Part shown: one piece after another, positions 9,186 through 19,004 of the stretch
How the letters are laid out: every line of letters begins with the position of its first letter
Numbering within the stretch: the first letter of the stretch is position 1
Assembly (NCBI RefSeq): GCF_000166195.2
Contig: NZ_CM001403.1
Span: forward strand, 7,428,877-7,492,876
DNA: 64,000 nucleotides
DNA from: Mucilaginibacter paludis DSM 18603
GTDB taxonomy: Bacteria; Bacteroidota; Bacteroidia; Sphingobacteriales; Sphingobacteriaceae
Direction: 5' to 3'
Position numbers and translations under genes: made by a program
Notes under the pieces: model-generated
Told to the model about the DNA's origin: nothing
What the model saw: the letters and a program-made list of their open reading frames with translations, nothing else
The model's database searches: none

Positions 9186-10493
9186 ATGAATTCAATAGCA
9201 AAACCATTAGACAAACTGAATATTTTTAGCCTTAAAGGCGTTCAAATGCGTACCTTCCATATCACCTGGCTCATGTTTTTTGTGTGCTTTTTTGGCTGGT
9301 TCGGGCTCGCGCCGCTTATGCCCACTATACGCGTTGAGCTGGGCTTAACCAAAGGGCAGGTTGGCAACATCATTATTGCTTCGGTTGCCTCAACCATTAT
9401 AGCGCGGTTAATTATCGGCAAGTTATGTGATGTTTGGGGGCCGCGCAAAACTGCTGTCAGGTTATTGATTGTTGGTTCGGTTCCTGTTTTTTGTGTGGGC
9501 CTTGCTCATAGTTATATTACCTTTTTGTTGTTCAGGTTGGGCATCGGTGTAATCGGCGCTTCGTTTGTAATTACCCAGTACCATACCTCCATGATGTTTG
9601 CGCCTAAAATAAAAGGGACCGCCAATGCCGTAACCGGTGGTTGGGGTAACCTGGGCGGGGGCGTAACCAATATGGTAATGCCTTTAATATTTGCCGCCAT
9701 AGTAGGTTTTGGTTATACCAAGGGCGAAGCCTGGCGATATGCCATGATTATACCGGGAGTGATGATGCTGGCTATCGCTTTTTTATATCACCGGTACACC
9801 AAAGATACCCCCGCAGGTAATTTTGACGAGATAGGCCACTCAAAAGCCGAAAGCAAAACAACGGACTGGAAAGTGTTGGCCGACTGGCGCGTGTGGGCGC
9901 TTACCCTGGCCTATGCCTGCTGTTTTGGTATGGAGCTAACTTTTGATAATGTTGCTTCGCTTCATTTTGTCGATTCATTTCATCTGAGCCAGAGTTCTGC
10001 CGGTTTTTGGGCAGGCATCTTCGGTTTCATGAATATTTTTGCGCGTGCCCTGGGCGGTATAGTTTCAGACAGGGTGGGCGGCAAATTTGGTATGCGTGGC
10101 AAAGGTTTGCTTTTAGCTGGCATGTTATTGTTAGAAGGTGTTGGCTTAATTGTTTTTGCGCAGGCGGGGTCCCTGGTTTTTGCCATTGTATCCATGCTTA
10201 CGTTCGCTTTATTTCTTAAAATGTCCAACGGTGCAACCTATGGTATTGTGCCATTCATCAACACCAAAAACGTAGGTTTAATAAGTGGCATAGTGGGCGC
10301 GGGCGGTAACCTGGGCGGCATGTTGTTTGGGTTTTTATTTAAATCGAGCACCATCAGCTATGCGCAGGCTTTTACTTATATCGGCATTGCTGTAATAGTG
10401 GTATCAGTTATTGTGCTGTTAACCCGCTTCAGTAAAATTTTCGGCCTTCATCAAGAGCAATTAGCCCCCGTTACCATGGAGGCTTCGTTATAA
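9186..10493 (+). CDS. narK: Nitrate/nitrite transporter, NarK/NasA family (MFS)
   Basis: 435 residues from the ATG at 9186. The frame is open back to 9087, inside the porin gene, but the extra residues are not membrane-like and the family starts near here. About 12 hydrophobic segments are visible. The nitrate signature glycine motifs occur twice: TGGWGNLGGG near 150-159 and GAGGNLGGMLFG near 375. An arginine in LFRLGIG (about residue 117) matches the substrate-binding Arg of NarK. It imports nitrate across the inner membrane and lies 49 bp after the porin and 25 bp before the nitrate reductase, probably as one operon. Confidence 0.95.
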   Translation: MNSIAKPLDKLNIFSLKGVQMRTFHITWLMFFVCFFGWFGLAPLMPTIRVELGLTKGQVGNIIIASVASTIIARLIIGKLCDVWGPRKTAVRLLIVGSVPVFCVGLAHSYITFLLFRLGIGVIGASFVITQYHTSMMFAPKIKGTANAVTGGWGNLGGGVTNMVMPLIFAAIVGFGYTKGEAWRYAMIIPGVMMLAIAFLYHRYTKDTPAGNFDEIGHSKAESKTTDWKVLADWRVWALTLAYACCFGMELTFDNVASLHFVDSFHLSQSSAGFWAGIFGFMNIFARALGGIVSDRVGGKFGMRGKGLLLAGMLLLEGVGLIVFAQAGSLVFAIVSMLTFALFLKMSNGATYGIVPFINTKNVGLISGIVGAGGNLGGMLFGFLFKSSTISYAQAFTYIGIAVIVVSVIVLLTRFSKIFGLHQEQLAPVTMEASL

Positions 10494-10518
10494 TATTGGT
10501 GCTGTAATCAATTTTGAG

Positions 10519-13500
10519 ATGGCTGGTTTAAAAAAGCATTCAGATACCTATACTTCTACCTGCTGCTATTGTGGCGTGGGTTGCGGTGTGGTGTTGAGTA
10601 AGGAAAAAAACGGAACTATTACTTTACAGGGTAATCAAAATTACCCTGTAAATAAAGGGATGCTTTGCAGTAAAGGGCTTAACCTGCACTATACCGTAAA
10701 TGATAAAAGCGACAGGTTGCTTTATCCGCAAATGCGGTATCATAAAAATATGCCCATGCAACGGGTAAGCTGGGATGAAGCTCTTAACCGTACCGCCGCC
10801 GTTTTTAAAACCTTTATAGATAAGTACGGGCCCGATTCTGTTGCCTTTTATGCTTCCGGCCAGTGTTTAACCGAAGAGTATTATGTGGTTAACAAGCTCA
10901 TTAAAGGCTTTATTGGCAGTAATAATATCGATACCAATTCGCGCCTTTGCATGAGCAGCGCGGTTGCGGGTTATAAAATTGCCCTGGGCGAGGATAGTGT
11001 GCCCGTTTGTTATGATGATATTGAAATGGCCGATTGCTTTTATATTACCGGTGCAAACCCCGCCTGGTGCCACCCCATTTTATGGCGAAGGGTTGAGGCC
11101 CACAAAGCGGCCAACCCCGATATTAAAATTATTGTAGTTGACCCGCGTATTACGGATAGTTGCGGCATTGCCGATCTGCACCTGCAATTAAACCCCGGTA
11201 CCGATATTACCCTGAACCATGCCATTGGCAGGTTATTGATTGAAAATGGCGACGTGGATACCCACTTTATAGCCAACCATGCCGAAGGTTTTGAGCAATA
11301 CAGCGCCGTGGTTTTCAAAAGAACTTTGGCCGAGTCGGCAGGGATTTGTGGCCTGAGCGAGAGCGATATCCGCCTGGCGGCTCAATATATAGGCAAGGCC
11401 GGGGGCTTTATTTCCATGTGGACGATGGGGCTTAACCAGAGTGCTATTGGTGTTAACAAAAACCTGAGTTTGATTAATTTGAATTTGATTACCGGCCACA
11501 TTGGTAAACCGGGGTCGGGGCCTATGTCATTAACGGGGCAACCCAACGCCATGGGTGGGCGCGAGGTTGGTGGCTTGGCTAACTTGCTGCCGGCACACCG
11601 AAACATGAGTAACCCCCTGCACCGCGAAGAAGTGCAGAAGTTTTGGGGCGGAACCGAAATATCGCCTAAGCCGGGCCTATCGGCTACAGAAATGTTCGAG
11701 GCCCTGAACGATGGTAGCTTGAAGGCCATCTGGATTATGTGTACCAACCCCTTAACCAGTTTGCCTAACGCGCGTTTAGCCGAAGAGGCTTTAAAGAAAG
11801 CCAAATTTGTGGTGGTGCAGGAGGTAAGCAACAAGCCGGAGAGTTTAAAATATGCCGATGTGATATTGCCTGCCGCCGCCTGGGCCGAAAAGGAGGGGAC
11901 GATGACTAATTCTGAACGGAGGATAAGTTACCTGAACAAGATTATAGATGCCCCTGGCGAAGCATTGCCCGATGCGGAAATTATCTGCCGGTTTGCCCAA
12001 AAAATGGGTTATAAGGGTTTCGATTTTGAAAACCCTGCCCAGATTTATGCCGAGCATGCCAAATTAACGGCCAAAACCAATATCGATATCAGCGGCTTAA
12101 GCTACGATATTCTGAAAGAAAAGGGATCGGTGCAGTGGCCCTATAAAAAGCGAAGTACAAATAACGGCACACCGCGCCTTTTTACGGATAAGTTGTTTTA
12201 TACGCCATCAAAAAAGGCCGTCATCAGTGCTGTGGCCGATACCCTTACCAGTGAGCTTCCTGATGCTGATTATCCGTTGATATTAACCACCGGTCGCATC
12301 CGCGATCAATGGCATACCATGAGTAAAACCGGTAAAGTAAATAAGCTTAACCAACACATCAACCAGTCGTTTTTAACCATCCATCCCGCGGATGCGGAGC
12401 AATTGAATTTAAAAGATGGCGAAATGGCGGTGATAACATCGCGCAGGGGCGAAGTAAGAGTAAAGGCCAGTGTATCGGCTGAAATAAAACAAGGTGTGGT
12501 GTTTTTACCCATGCACTGGGGCAAAATTTTAGGTAACGATCTTAACCGTGCCAATAACGTTACTAACAATCTGGTTGACGATATTTCCAAGGAGCCCGAT
12601 TTTAAATATTGCGCTGTACACGTCAGTAAGTTTGAAAAACCCTTTCAGCGTATCGTGGTCATAGGAGCGGGGGCCGGGGCTTATGGCTTTGTAAAATCAT
12701 ACCGCGAGATTAACCAGCTCGACGAGATCACCATTTTCAGCAAAGAGAATTATCCCTTTTATAACCGCGTTATGCTGCCCGATTATATTAGCGGCGAGCA
12801 GCAATGGGAGCAACTGGTTAAGATGAAAGATTCCGAAGAGCCGGAATATAACATCAGTCTGCTGCGTGGCGTAAGCGTGGAGAAGATTGATCGCGAGCAG
12901 AAATTTGTTACCGATAGCCGCGGAATCAAAACGCACTATGATGTTTTGCTGATAGCTACAGGCAGCAGGGCGGCTATCCCTAAAAATATCCCCTCGTTGC
13001 CCGGTATCTTCAGTATGCGCAGCCGTGCCGATGCTGATAACTTTAAAAAGCATGTGCCTAAAAATGGGCATGTGGTTATTGTAGGCGGCGGCTTATTGGG
13101 CCTTGAAATGGCGGCCTCATTGCGCGAGATAGGTATCAAAATAACTATTGTTCAGCGGGTGTCGCGTTTTTTAAACCGGCAGTTGGATGAGTTAGGCAGC
13201 CAGTTACTGCACGAGGAAATGGTTGACCAGGGTTGCGATATTTACTATGACGATGAGGTGCAGCTTTTTTACGGGCGATCAAAGCTAACCGGTGTAGGCC
13301 TAAAGAGCGGGCGCAAAATAAATTGCGATGCCATGATACTGGCTATTGGCACTACCCCAAACCTGGAGTTAGCCAGGGATTGCGGCCTGGAGTGTAAGCG
13401 TGGCGTAATTGTTAACGAGCGCCTGCAAACCAGCGACCCCGACGTTTACGCCATTGGCGAGATAGCCGAATTTGAGGGCGTATTATATGGTATTACGGCG

Positions 13501-14043
13501 GCTGCCGAGCAGCAGGCCGCCGTGGTGGCCCGTTATTTAAAGGGAGATATTGCCAGTTACTACAAGGGGAGCCTGTTTATGAACATCATCAAGATCCACG
13601 GGTTTGATTTATGCAGTATAGGTTTGCCCGAATGCCCCAACAACCAGGATTATGAAGAAATTGTATTTATTGATAAAGCCAAGCGCTACTACAAAAAGTG
13701 CATCATTCACCAGGATAGGCTGGTGGGTACCATATTGATAGGGGATAAGGGCGAGTTTCAGGAGTTTAAAGAATTGATAGCCAATAAAACCGAATTGAGC
13801 GAGAAACGCCTGCAATTATTACGTAACGGCAAAGTGGCAGAGCCGGTACTGGGCAAACTGGTTTGCAGCTGCAACAATGTAGGTGCGGATAATATTCGTA
13901 ATAAGGTAAGCGATGGCTGTAACACGCTCAATGCGCTTTGCTCGGCAACAGGTGCTGGCATGGGTTGCGGCTCATGCCGCCCCGAAGTAAAGCGTTTGCT
14001 CGACGAGGTTTTACTGCCAGGTTTGGTTTATTGTGTTAATTGA
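10519..14043 (+). CDS. nasA: Assimilatory nitrate reductase fused to FAD/NAD(P) reductase and BFD domains
   Basis: 1174 residues in three parts. Residues 1-700 are a Mo-bis-MGD nitrate reductase: [4Fe-4S] ligands C15, C18, C22 and C50, predicted Mo-ligand C144 in SRLCMSSAV, and a C-terminal molydopterin dinucleotide domain around 585-700. Residues 705-1110 are a pyridine-nucleotide-disulfide reductase domain with VVIGAGAGAYG and a second GGGLLGLEMA motif. Residues 1113-1174 are a BFD-like [2Fe-2S] domain with C1116, C1118, C1150 and C1153. In Klebsiella and Bacillus the electron-transfer part is a separate protein; here it is one chain, so NAD(P)H-to-nitrate electron flow could be internal. 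It lies 6 bp before the rubredoxin-tailed gene. Confidence 0.92.
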   Translation: MAGLKKHSDTYTSTCCYCGVGCGVVLSKEKNGTITLQGNQNYPVNKGMLCSKGLNLHYTVNDKSDRLLYPQMRYHKNMPMQRVSWDEALNRTAAVFKTFIDKYGPDSVAFYASGQCLTEEYYVVNKLIKGFIGSNNIDTNSRLCMSSAVAGYKIALGEDSVPVCYDDIEMADCFYITGANPAWCHPILWRRVEAHKAANPDIKIIVVDPRITDSCGIADLHLQLNPGTDITLNHAIGRLLIENGDVDTHFIANHAEGFEQYSAVVFKRTLAESAGICGLSESDIRLAAQYIGKAGGFISMWTMGLNQSAIGVNKNLSLINLNLITGHIGKPGSGPMSLTGQPNAMGGREVGGLANLLPAHRNMSNPLHREEVQKFWGGTEISPKPGLSATEMFEALNDGSLKAIWIMCTNPLTSLPNARLAEEALKKAKFVVVQEVSNKPESLKYADVILPAAAWAEKEGTMTNSERRISYLNKIIDAPGEALPDAEIICRFAQKMGYKGFDFENPAQIYAEHAKLTAKTNIDISGLSYDILKEKGSVQWPYKKRSTNNGTPRLFTDKLFYTPSKKAVISAVADTLTSELPDADYPLILTTGRIRDQWHTMSKTGKVNKLNQHINQSFLTIHPADAEQLNLKDGEMAVITSRRGEVRVKASVSAEIKQGVVFLPMHWGKILGNDLNRANNVTNNLVDDISKEPDFKYCAVHVSKFEKPFQRIVVIGAGAGAYGFVKSYREINQLDEITIFSKENYPFYNRVMLPDYISGEQQWEQLVKMKDSEEPEYNISLLRGVSVEKIDREQKFVTDSRGIKTHYDVLLIATGSRAAIPKNIPSLPGIFSMRSRADADNFKKHVPKNGHVVIVGGGLLGLEMAASLREIGIKITIVQRVSRFLNRQLDELGSQLLHEEMVDQGCDIYYDDEVQLFYGRSKLTGVGLKSGRKINCDAMILAIGTTPNLELARDCGLECKRGVIVNERLQTSDPDVYAIGEIAEFEGVLYGITAAAEQQAAVVARYLKGDIASYYKGSLFMNIIKIHGFDLCSIGLPECPNNQDYEEIVFIDKAKRYYKKCIIHQDRLVGTILIGDKGEFQEFKELIANKTELSEKRLQLLRNGKVAEPVLGKLVCSCNNVGADNIRNKVSDGCNTLNALCSATGAGMGCGSCRPEVKRLLDEVLLPGLVYCVN

Positions 14044-14049
14044 TATTTT

Positions 14050-15492
14050 ATGCAGAACAGCAACCAACATTTAATCAAAATCAACTTGCCCGGCGGTGTT
14101 ATTTCAGCCGGCGATTTTTATGAGATTTTAATTATAGCGCAAAAAGCAGGTGCGCAACACATCAGGTTTGGTAACAGGCAGCAATTGTACTTTACCATAG
14201 TGGCAGAGCAGTTGGAAGATATGGAACTGGATATGCTAAGCGCCGAAATTGATTACGAGATTGATGGCGATCTATACCCTAACATATTAAGCTCCTACAT
14301 TGCCGACTATCTTTTTAACCAGGATAACTGGTTAAAGGAAGGTGTTTATAAAGATGTTTTTAGCTTGTTTAGCCACCGGCCCAAGCTTAAAATTAACGTG
14401 GTTGACAGCAACCAAACCTTTGTTCCGTTTTTTACCGGTCACTTAAATTTTATCTCGTCGGATGTAAGCAATTACTGGTATTTGTATGTAAGGTATCCCC
14501 AAACCAACACGCTGTACTGCTGGCCCTCGTTAATTTATTCGGATGATATTGCCGGGCTTTGTAAGGTGATTGAAGAAACGATAGACGCCAACGCAGGCTT
14601 GTTTTATGCTGAGCCAGGGGCCAATTCCGAGCTTTTTTATCAGCTGGTTAATCAGCGGGCCGGTTTAGTTGTTCAGCAAATTAATCAGCCTTTACAAATA
14701 CCCGAATTCCATTTACCCTATTACGAAGGTATTAACAGGCAGGGCAACAAGTACTGGCTCGGCATTTACCGCCGCGATGAGCTATTTGCTATTGAGTTTT
14801 TAAAAGAGCTGTGCCATTGCTGTATGCAAACCAGGTTGGGGCAATTATATGTTAGCCCCTGGAAATCAATTTTGATAAAAAATATTGATTTGGCTGATAG
14901 GGATATTTGGGGCAACCTGCTTAACCAGCACAGAATGAATGTGCGCCATGCCTCCAACGAATTGAATTGGCAGGTTGAGGATTTATGCGATGAGGGCCTG
15001 GCATTGAAGCGCCAACTGGTACGCGAGTTTGAAGAGGCCGACATACGTACCTATCGCCTTAGTTTTGCCGTTAAGGTTAAGCCTGCAGCTGTACCGTTTG
15101 CTGCCATTGTTATTCAAAAACAAGTGAATGGGTTGTTTGATATTTTACACCAGCCGGATTTTAATCCCAACTTAAATGGGCTGATACCCTATCGGGAATC
15201 AGTTATAGCGGCAGAATTGAGCCGCTACCTCATCCAGCTTTGCAATCACTTTTACGAAACCTGTTCGCACCACCAAAATACGCTACCTCCATTGCAACCC
15301 GGGCAGTTAACTCCGCCTGTGGTAAAACAGGTTTATCAGTGCCAAAGTTGCCAAACCGTTTACGACGAACAGTACGGCGATGATTGGAATAACATTGCGC
15401 CCGGCGTTAAATTTGAGGATATTAGCAACTATCGCTGTTCAACCTGCGATGCACCCAAGCAAAATTTCGTTCCCGCTCATCTTAATCAATAA
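14050..15492 (+). CDS. Nitrite/sulfite-reductase-like protein with C-terminal rubredoxin
   Basis: 480 residues. The N-terminal 60 residues (INLPGGVISAGDFYEILIIA ... IRFGNRQQLYF) resemble the ferredoxin-like half domain of nitrite/sulfite reductases. A second, CobG-like stretch is around 255-290 (RLGQLYVSPWKSILI). No siroheme/[4Fe-4S] set of the C-x5-C plus C-x3-C type is present, so it is probably not itself a sirohaem reductase. Residues 428-480 are a rubredoxin with C431, C434, C463 and C466 and the usual Tyr/Trp core. The 6 bp spacing from the nitrate reductase suggests an electron donor or partner. Domain calls are firm; function is inferred. Confidence 0.75.
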   Translation: MQNSNQHLIKINLPGGVISAGDFYEILIIAQKAGAQHIRFGNRQQLYFTIVAEQLEDMELDMLSAEIDYEIDGDLYPNILSSYIADYLFNQDNWLKEGVYKDVFSLFSHRPKLKINVVDSNQTFVPFFTGHLNFISSDVSNYWYLYVRYPQTNTLYCWPSLIYSDDIAGLCKVIEETIDANAGLFYAEPGANSELFYQLVNQRAGLVVQQINQPLQIPEFHLPYYEGINRQGNKYWLGIYRRDELFAIEFLKELCHCCMQTRLGQLYVSPWKSILIKNIDLADRDIWGNLLNQHRMNVRHASNELNWQVEDLCDEGLALKRQLVREFEEADIRTYRLSFAVKVKPAAVPFAAIVIQKQVNGLFDILHQPDFNPNLNGLIPYRESVIAAELSRYLIQLCNHFYETCSHHQNTLPPLQPGQLTPPVVKQVYQCQSCQTVYDEQYGDDWNNIAPGVKFEDISNYRCSTCDAPKQNFVPAHLNQ

Positions 15493-15661
15493 ACCCAAAG
15501 TCTACCTGTAAACCACCGCATTCAGAAACTGATGCTGTAGTTTGATAATTGACTATATTCAAGTTGACCGGCTATAAAAGTGTGGCATTTCTTTTCTTTC
15601 TTCTTCACATCAATCAAACTTTGGATAATAATTACTTAACGTTTGGTTTATAAACAAGAGG

Positions 15662-15688
15662 ATACTTTTTAAATATTTTAAAAAGTAT
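15662..15688. promoter_or_regulatory. Candidate operator upstream of the ROK gene
   Basis: Perfect 12 bp inverted repeat ATACTTTTTAAA / TTTAAAAAGTAT with a 3 bp centre, 40 bp before the ROK start codon. AT-rich palindromes of this size suit ROK/NagC-type repressors, so autoregulation is a reasonable guess. The rest of 15493-15727 is featureless. Confidence 0.5.
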
Positions 15689-15727
15689 TTCGTTTTGTCA
15701 ATTTAAACTTCTAAATATGTAGTATAA

Positions 15728-16963
15728 ATGGAAGTGCAGATGATGAACGGGGATATTGCTGTGTTGACAGCCCATAGCGAGATAATTAAATGTTTATACT
15801 ATAACAAGGTAGCATCTAACGCTGATGTTAGCACTTTTGTTGGCAAAAGCATCCCCAATACTTTAAAGTTATTAAACGAGTTGATTGAGGATGGTTATGT
15901 AATGGAAAAGGGTCTCGGCATATCCAGTGGTGGCCGTAAGCCTTTAAATTACTCCCTCGTAGCCGATAAATGGTACATCCTCTCTATCGCGATGGACCGT
16001 TTTGCCACTCAGATGGTTATTGTTGATCTGAACAATAACTTTGTTAGCGATATCCAGAGCCTTAAATTCGACATGTATCAGCATCAAAATGAGGTTGATG
16101 TGTTGATTGGCCATATCAACAATTTTTTGAAACAATCGGGTATCCCTCAAACTAAAGTCCTGGGCGCCGGAATTTCTATGCCAGGTTTTGTCAACACAGA
16201 AAAAGGTATTAATTATAGTTACCTGCAATCTGCCGATCCGCTGGTTGAGCTTTTGGAGAAAGGGCTATCCATGCCCGTATTTATAGATAACGACTCGACT
16301 ACCATAGCCTTGGCCGAACAAAAGTTTGGCATAGCCGCCGCTAAAAAAAATGTGATGGTGATTAACCTGGGCTGGGGTATTGGTTTAGGAATGATATTGA
16401 ATGGATCCATATTTCGCGGAGACAACGGTTTGGCCGGTGAGTTTAGCCATATACCCTTGTTTAAAAATGGAAAGTTATGCACTTGCGGAAAGCACGGATG
16501 CTTAGAAACCGAGGCTTCGTTGATTGCCGTTACCGCGAAAGCAAAAAAAGGGGTTGAGGAAGGGCAAGTGAGCAGTTTAAGCAGCTATGATGCGATTGAT
16601 GCCGACGCCATAATTAATGAAGCCGTTAAAGGTGATGTGTTTTCGGTGAAGCTGATATCAGAGGCCGCCTATTTAGTAGGGCAGGGCTTATCTATCCTGA
16701 TCCACCTGATGAATCCGGCGGCCATAATTTTGAGTGGTAAAGGCAGTACAGTAGGTAGGCTATGGCTTGCACCTATCCAGCAGGCCATTAACGAACATTG
16801 CATACCCAGGTTAACAGAGCATACCGAATTCCTGATCTCTGATCTCAATGCGCGTGCCCAGTTAATTGGTAGTGCTGCCCTTGTGGTCGAAAACTTTGGT
16901 AAGCCGTTAGAAAGTAAATTGAATAAGATGGAAGCTTTAAATCTGGCCGAATTACAGGTATAA
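15728..16963 (+). CDS. ROK-family transcriptional regulator / sugar kinase homologue
   Basis: 411 residues. Residues 15-78 form a MarR/NagC-type winged helix (DVSTFVGKSIPNTLKLLNEL then GISSGGRKPLNYSL). From about 85 there is a ROK fold with the glycine-rich GWGIGLGMILNG (215-226) and the zinc motif H241 plus C251, C253 and C258 (CTCGKHGCLE). The HTH indicates a repressor of the NagC/Mlc type. nagB follows 80 bp downstream, so an amino-sugar phosphate effector is likely. ATGs at 15740 and 15743 are possible alternative starts. Confidence 0.9.
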   Translation: MEVQMMNGDIAVLTAHSEIIKCLYYNKVASNADVSTFVGKSIPNTLKLLNELIEDGYVMEKGLGISSGGRKPLNYSLVADKWYILSIAMDRFATQMVIVDLNNNFVSDIQSLKFDMYQHQNEVDVLIGHINNFLKQSGIPQTKVLGAGISMPGFVNTEKGINYSYLQSADPLVELLEKGLSMPVFIDNDSTTIALAEQKFGIAAAKKNVMVINLGWGIGLGMILNGSIFRGDNGLAGEFSHIPLFKNGKLCTCGKHGCLETEASLIAVTAKAKKGVEEGQVSSLSSYDAIDADAIINEAVKGDVFSVKLISEAAYLVGQGLSILIHLMNPAAIILSGKGSTVGRLWLAPIQQAINEHCIPRLTEHTEFLISDLNARAQLIGSAALVVENFGKPLESKLNKMEALNLAELQV

Positions 16964-17043
16964 GATTCCCAATGGATTGAAATTAAATTGCAGCAACAAC
17001 GACTAATTTATTTACAGATATACTCATAATAAAACCTCACCTC

Positions 17044-18966
17044 ATGGCTCGATTAAATCTCTTAGAAGAGACCCGATTTGAAAAGTTAGCAGTAAGCGTA
17101 TACGCAACGCAGGCAGAAGCGTCGGTCAAAGTAGCTGGCCGTATTGCCGCTTTGATTCGCGATAAGCAAGAAAAAGGCAAAAAAGCGGTATTAGGCCTGG
17201 CAACTGGCGTAACACCGATAGGCGTGTACAACGAACTGGTACGGCTGCACAAAGAAGAAGGGTTGAGCTTTAAAAACGTAATTACGTTCAACCTGGACGA
17301 ATACTACCCCATGAAGCCTACGGCTGCGCAAAGTTACGTTACGTTTATGAACGAAAACCTGTTTAACCATATAGACATCGACCGGGAAAATATCAATATC
17401 CCTGATGGTACGCTGAAACAGGAAGACGTGGCGGCATTCTGTTTAAAATACGAACAAAAGATCACCGGGCTTGGCGGCCTGGATTTACAAATACTGGGTA
17501 TTGGCCGTACCGGGCACATCGGTTTTAACGAGCCGGGCTCGGCACCCAACTCGGGCACCCGGCTGGTAACGCTGGACGACCTGACGCGCAGCGATGCCTC
17601 GCGCGATTTCGGCGGTAAAGAAAACGTACCAACCAAAGCCATTACCATGGGCGTAGGGACTATCTTTAAAGCAAGAGAAATTATCCTGATGGCCTGGAGC
17701 CAGAAAAAGGCCCCGATTATTAAAAAGGCGATAGAGGGCGAAATTTCGGGCGAAGTACCCGCTACCTATCTTCAACTGTCGGACCATGTAGAGTTTATTC
17801 TGGACGAGGGCGCAGCCTCCGAGTTAACGCGTTTTGATACACCCTGGCTGGTAAAAGACTGCGAGTGGACGAACGAACTGAAAAAGAAAGCGGTAATCTG
17901 GCTGGCCAATACCATTAAAAAGCCTATCCTGAAACTGACGGAAGAAGACTATAATACCCACGGCATGGCGCAACTGGCGGTAGAACAGGGCCCCGCTTAT
18001 AACATCAATATCGATATTTTTAACCAGATCCAGCATACCATTACCGGCTGGCCTGGAGGTAAACCCAATGCCGACGATAGCCAAAGGCCCGAAAGGGCAG
18101 AACCGGCCCGCAAAAGGTCGATCATCTTCTCGCCGCACCCGGATGATGATGTAATCTCGATGGGAGGGACGTTTATCCGTTTAGTAGACCAGGGACACGA
18201 TGTACACGTAGCCTACCAAACATCGGGCAATACGGCGGTATGGGATGATGACGTGTTAAGATACATGGAATTCGCCATCGACTTTAACCACAGCATCGGC
18301 GACGGCAATACGCACCTGAAACAGATCTACGAGGATATGCGCAAGTTTATCGACCAAAAACAACCCAACCAGGTAGATACCGAAACCATCAGGGATGTTA
18401 AGGGCTTCATCCGCAAAACGGAAGCAATTTCGGGAGCGCGTTATGCTGGCCTGCCTGATGATCATATCCACTTTATGGCGCTGCCTTTTTACGAAACCGG
18501 CAAAACCAAAAAGAATACGGCTGGCGAAGAAGATATCAGGCTGACGGTAGAACTGCTGCAAAAAGTAAAGCCACACCAGATATTTGCCGCCGGCGACTTT
18601 GCCGACCCGCATGGCACACACCTGGTGTGCTTCAATATCATTGTGGCCGCTCTGCGCCGTTTGAGAGACCAGGGCGAAGATTGGGTGAACCACTGCTGGC
18701 TATGGATGTACCGCGGAGCCTGGCACGAGTTTGCCACCCACGAGATTGAGATGGCGGTGCCCTTATCACCACAGGAAGTGATCCGGAAGCGTAACGCTAT
18801 CTTCAAACACCAGTCGCAAAAAGACCTTCCGGTATTCCCTGGCGAAGACTCGAGAGAGTTTTGGGTACGGGCGGAAGACCGTAACCGCGAAACCGCCAAA
18901 TGTTACGACAGGCTCGGCCTGGCCGAATATGAGGCGATGGAAGCTTTTGTAAAGTATATTTTTTGA
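17044..18966 (+). CDS. nagB: NagB-like glucosamine-6-phosphate deaminase fused to a LmbE/PIG-L domain
   Basis: 640 residues, over twice the length of a plain NagB. Residues 1-290 are NagB: LGLATGVTPIGVY (phosphate loop), FNLDEYYP with D85 (general base), and GIGRTGHIGFNEP with H158 and E163. The residue matching E. coli Asp141 in this last motif is threonine (T156). Residues 355-640 are a PIG-L/LmbE hydrolase domain with SPHPDDDVISMGG (zinc-binding HPDDD, 365-369) and GDFADPHGTH. Expected reaction: glucosamine-6-P to fructose-6-P and ammonia; the second domain suggests deacetylation of an N-acetylated sugar. The fused form occurs in other Bacteroidota (from memory). Confidence 0.88.
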   Translation: MARLNLLEETRFEKLAVSVYATQAEASVKVAGRIAALIRDKQEKGKKAVLGLATGVTPIGVYNELVRLHKEEGLSFKNVITFNLDEYYPMKPTAAQSYVTFMNENLFNHIDIDRENINIPDGTLKQEDVAAFCLKYEQKITGLGGLDLQILGIGRTGHIGFNEPGSAPNSGTRLVTLDDLTRSDASRDFGGKENVPTKAITMGVGTIFKAREIILMAWSQKKAPIIKKAIEGEISGEVPATYLQLSDHVEFILDEGAASELTRFDTPWLVKDCEWTNELKKKAVIWLANTIKKPILKLTEEDYNTHGMAQLAVEQGPAYNINIDIFNQIQHTITGWPGGKPNADDSQRPERAEPARKRSIIFSPHPDDDVISMGGTFIRLVDQGHDVHVAYQTSGNTAVWDDDVLRYMEFAIDFNHSIGDGNTHLKQIYEDMRKFIDQKQPNQVDTETIRDVKGFIRKTEAISGARYAGLPDDHIHFMALPFYETGKTKKNTAGEEDIRLTVELLQKVKPHQIFAAGDFADPHGTHLVCFNIIVAALRRLRDQGEDWVNHCWLWMYRGAWHEFATHEIEMAVPLSPQEVIRKRNAIFKHQSQKDLPVFPGEDSREFWVRAEDRNRETAKCYDRLGLAEYEAMEAFVKYIF

Positions 18967-19004
18967 TCCCTTCCCCTATATTTAATTAATTTGTTTTTAA
19001 TCAT

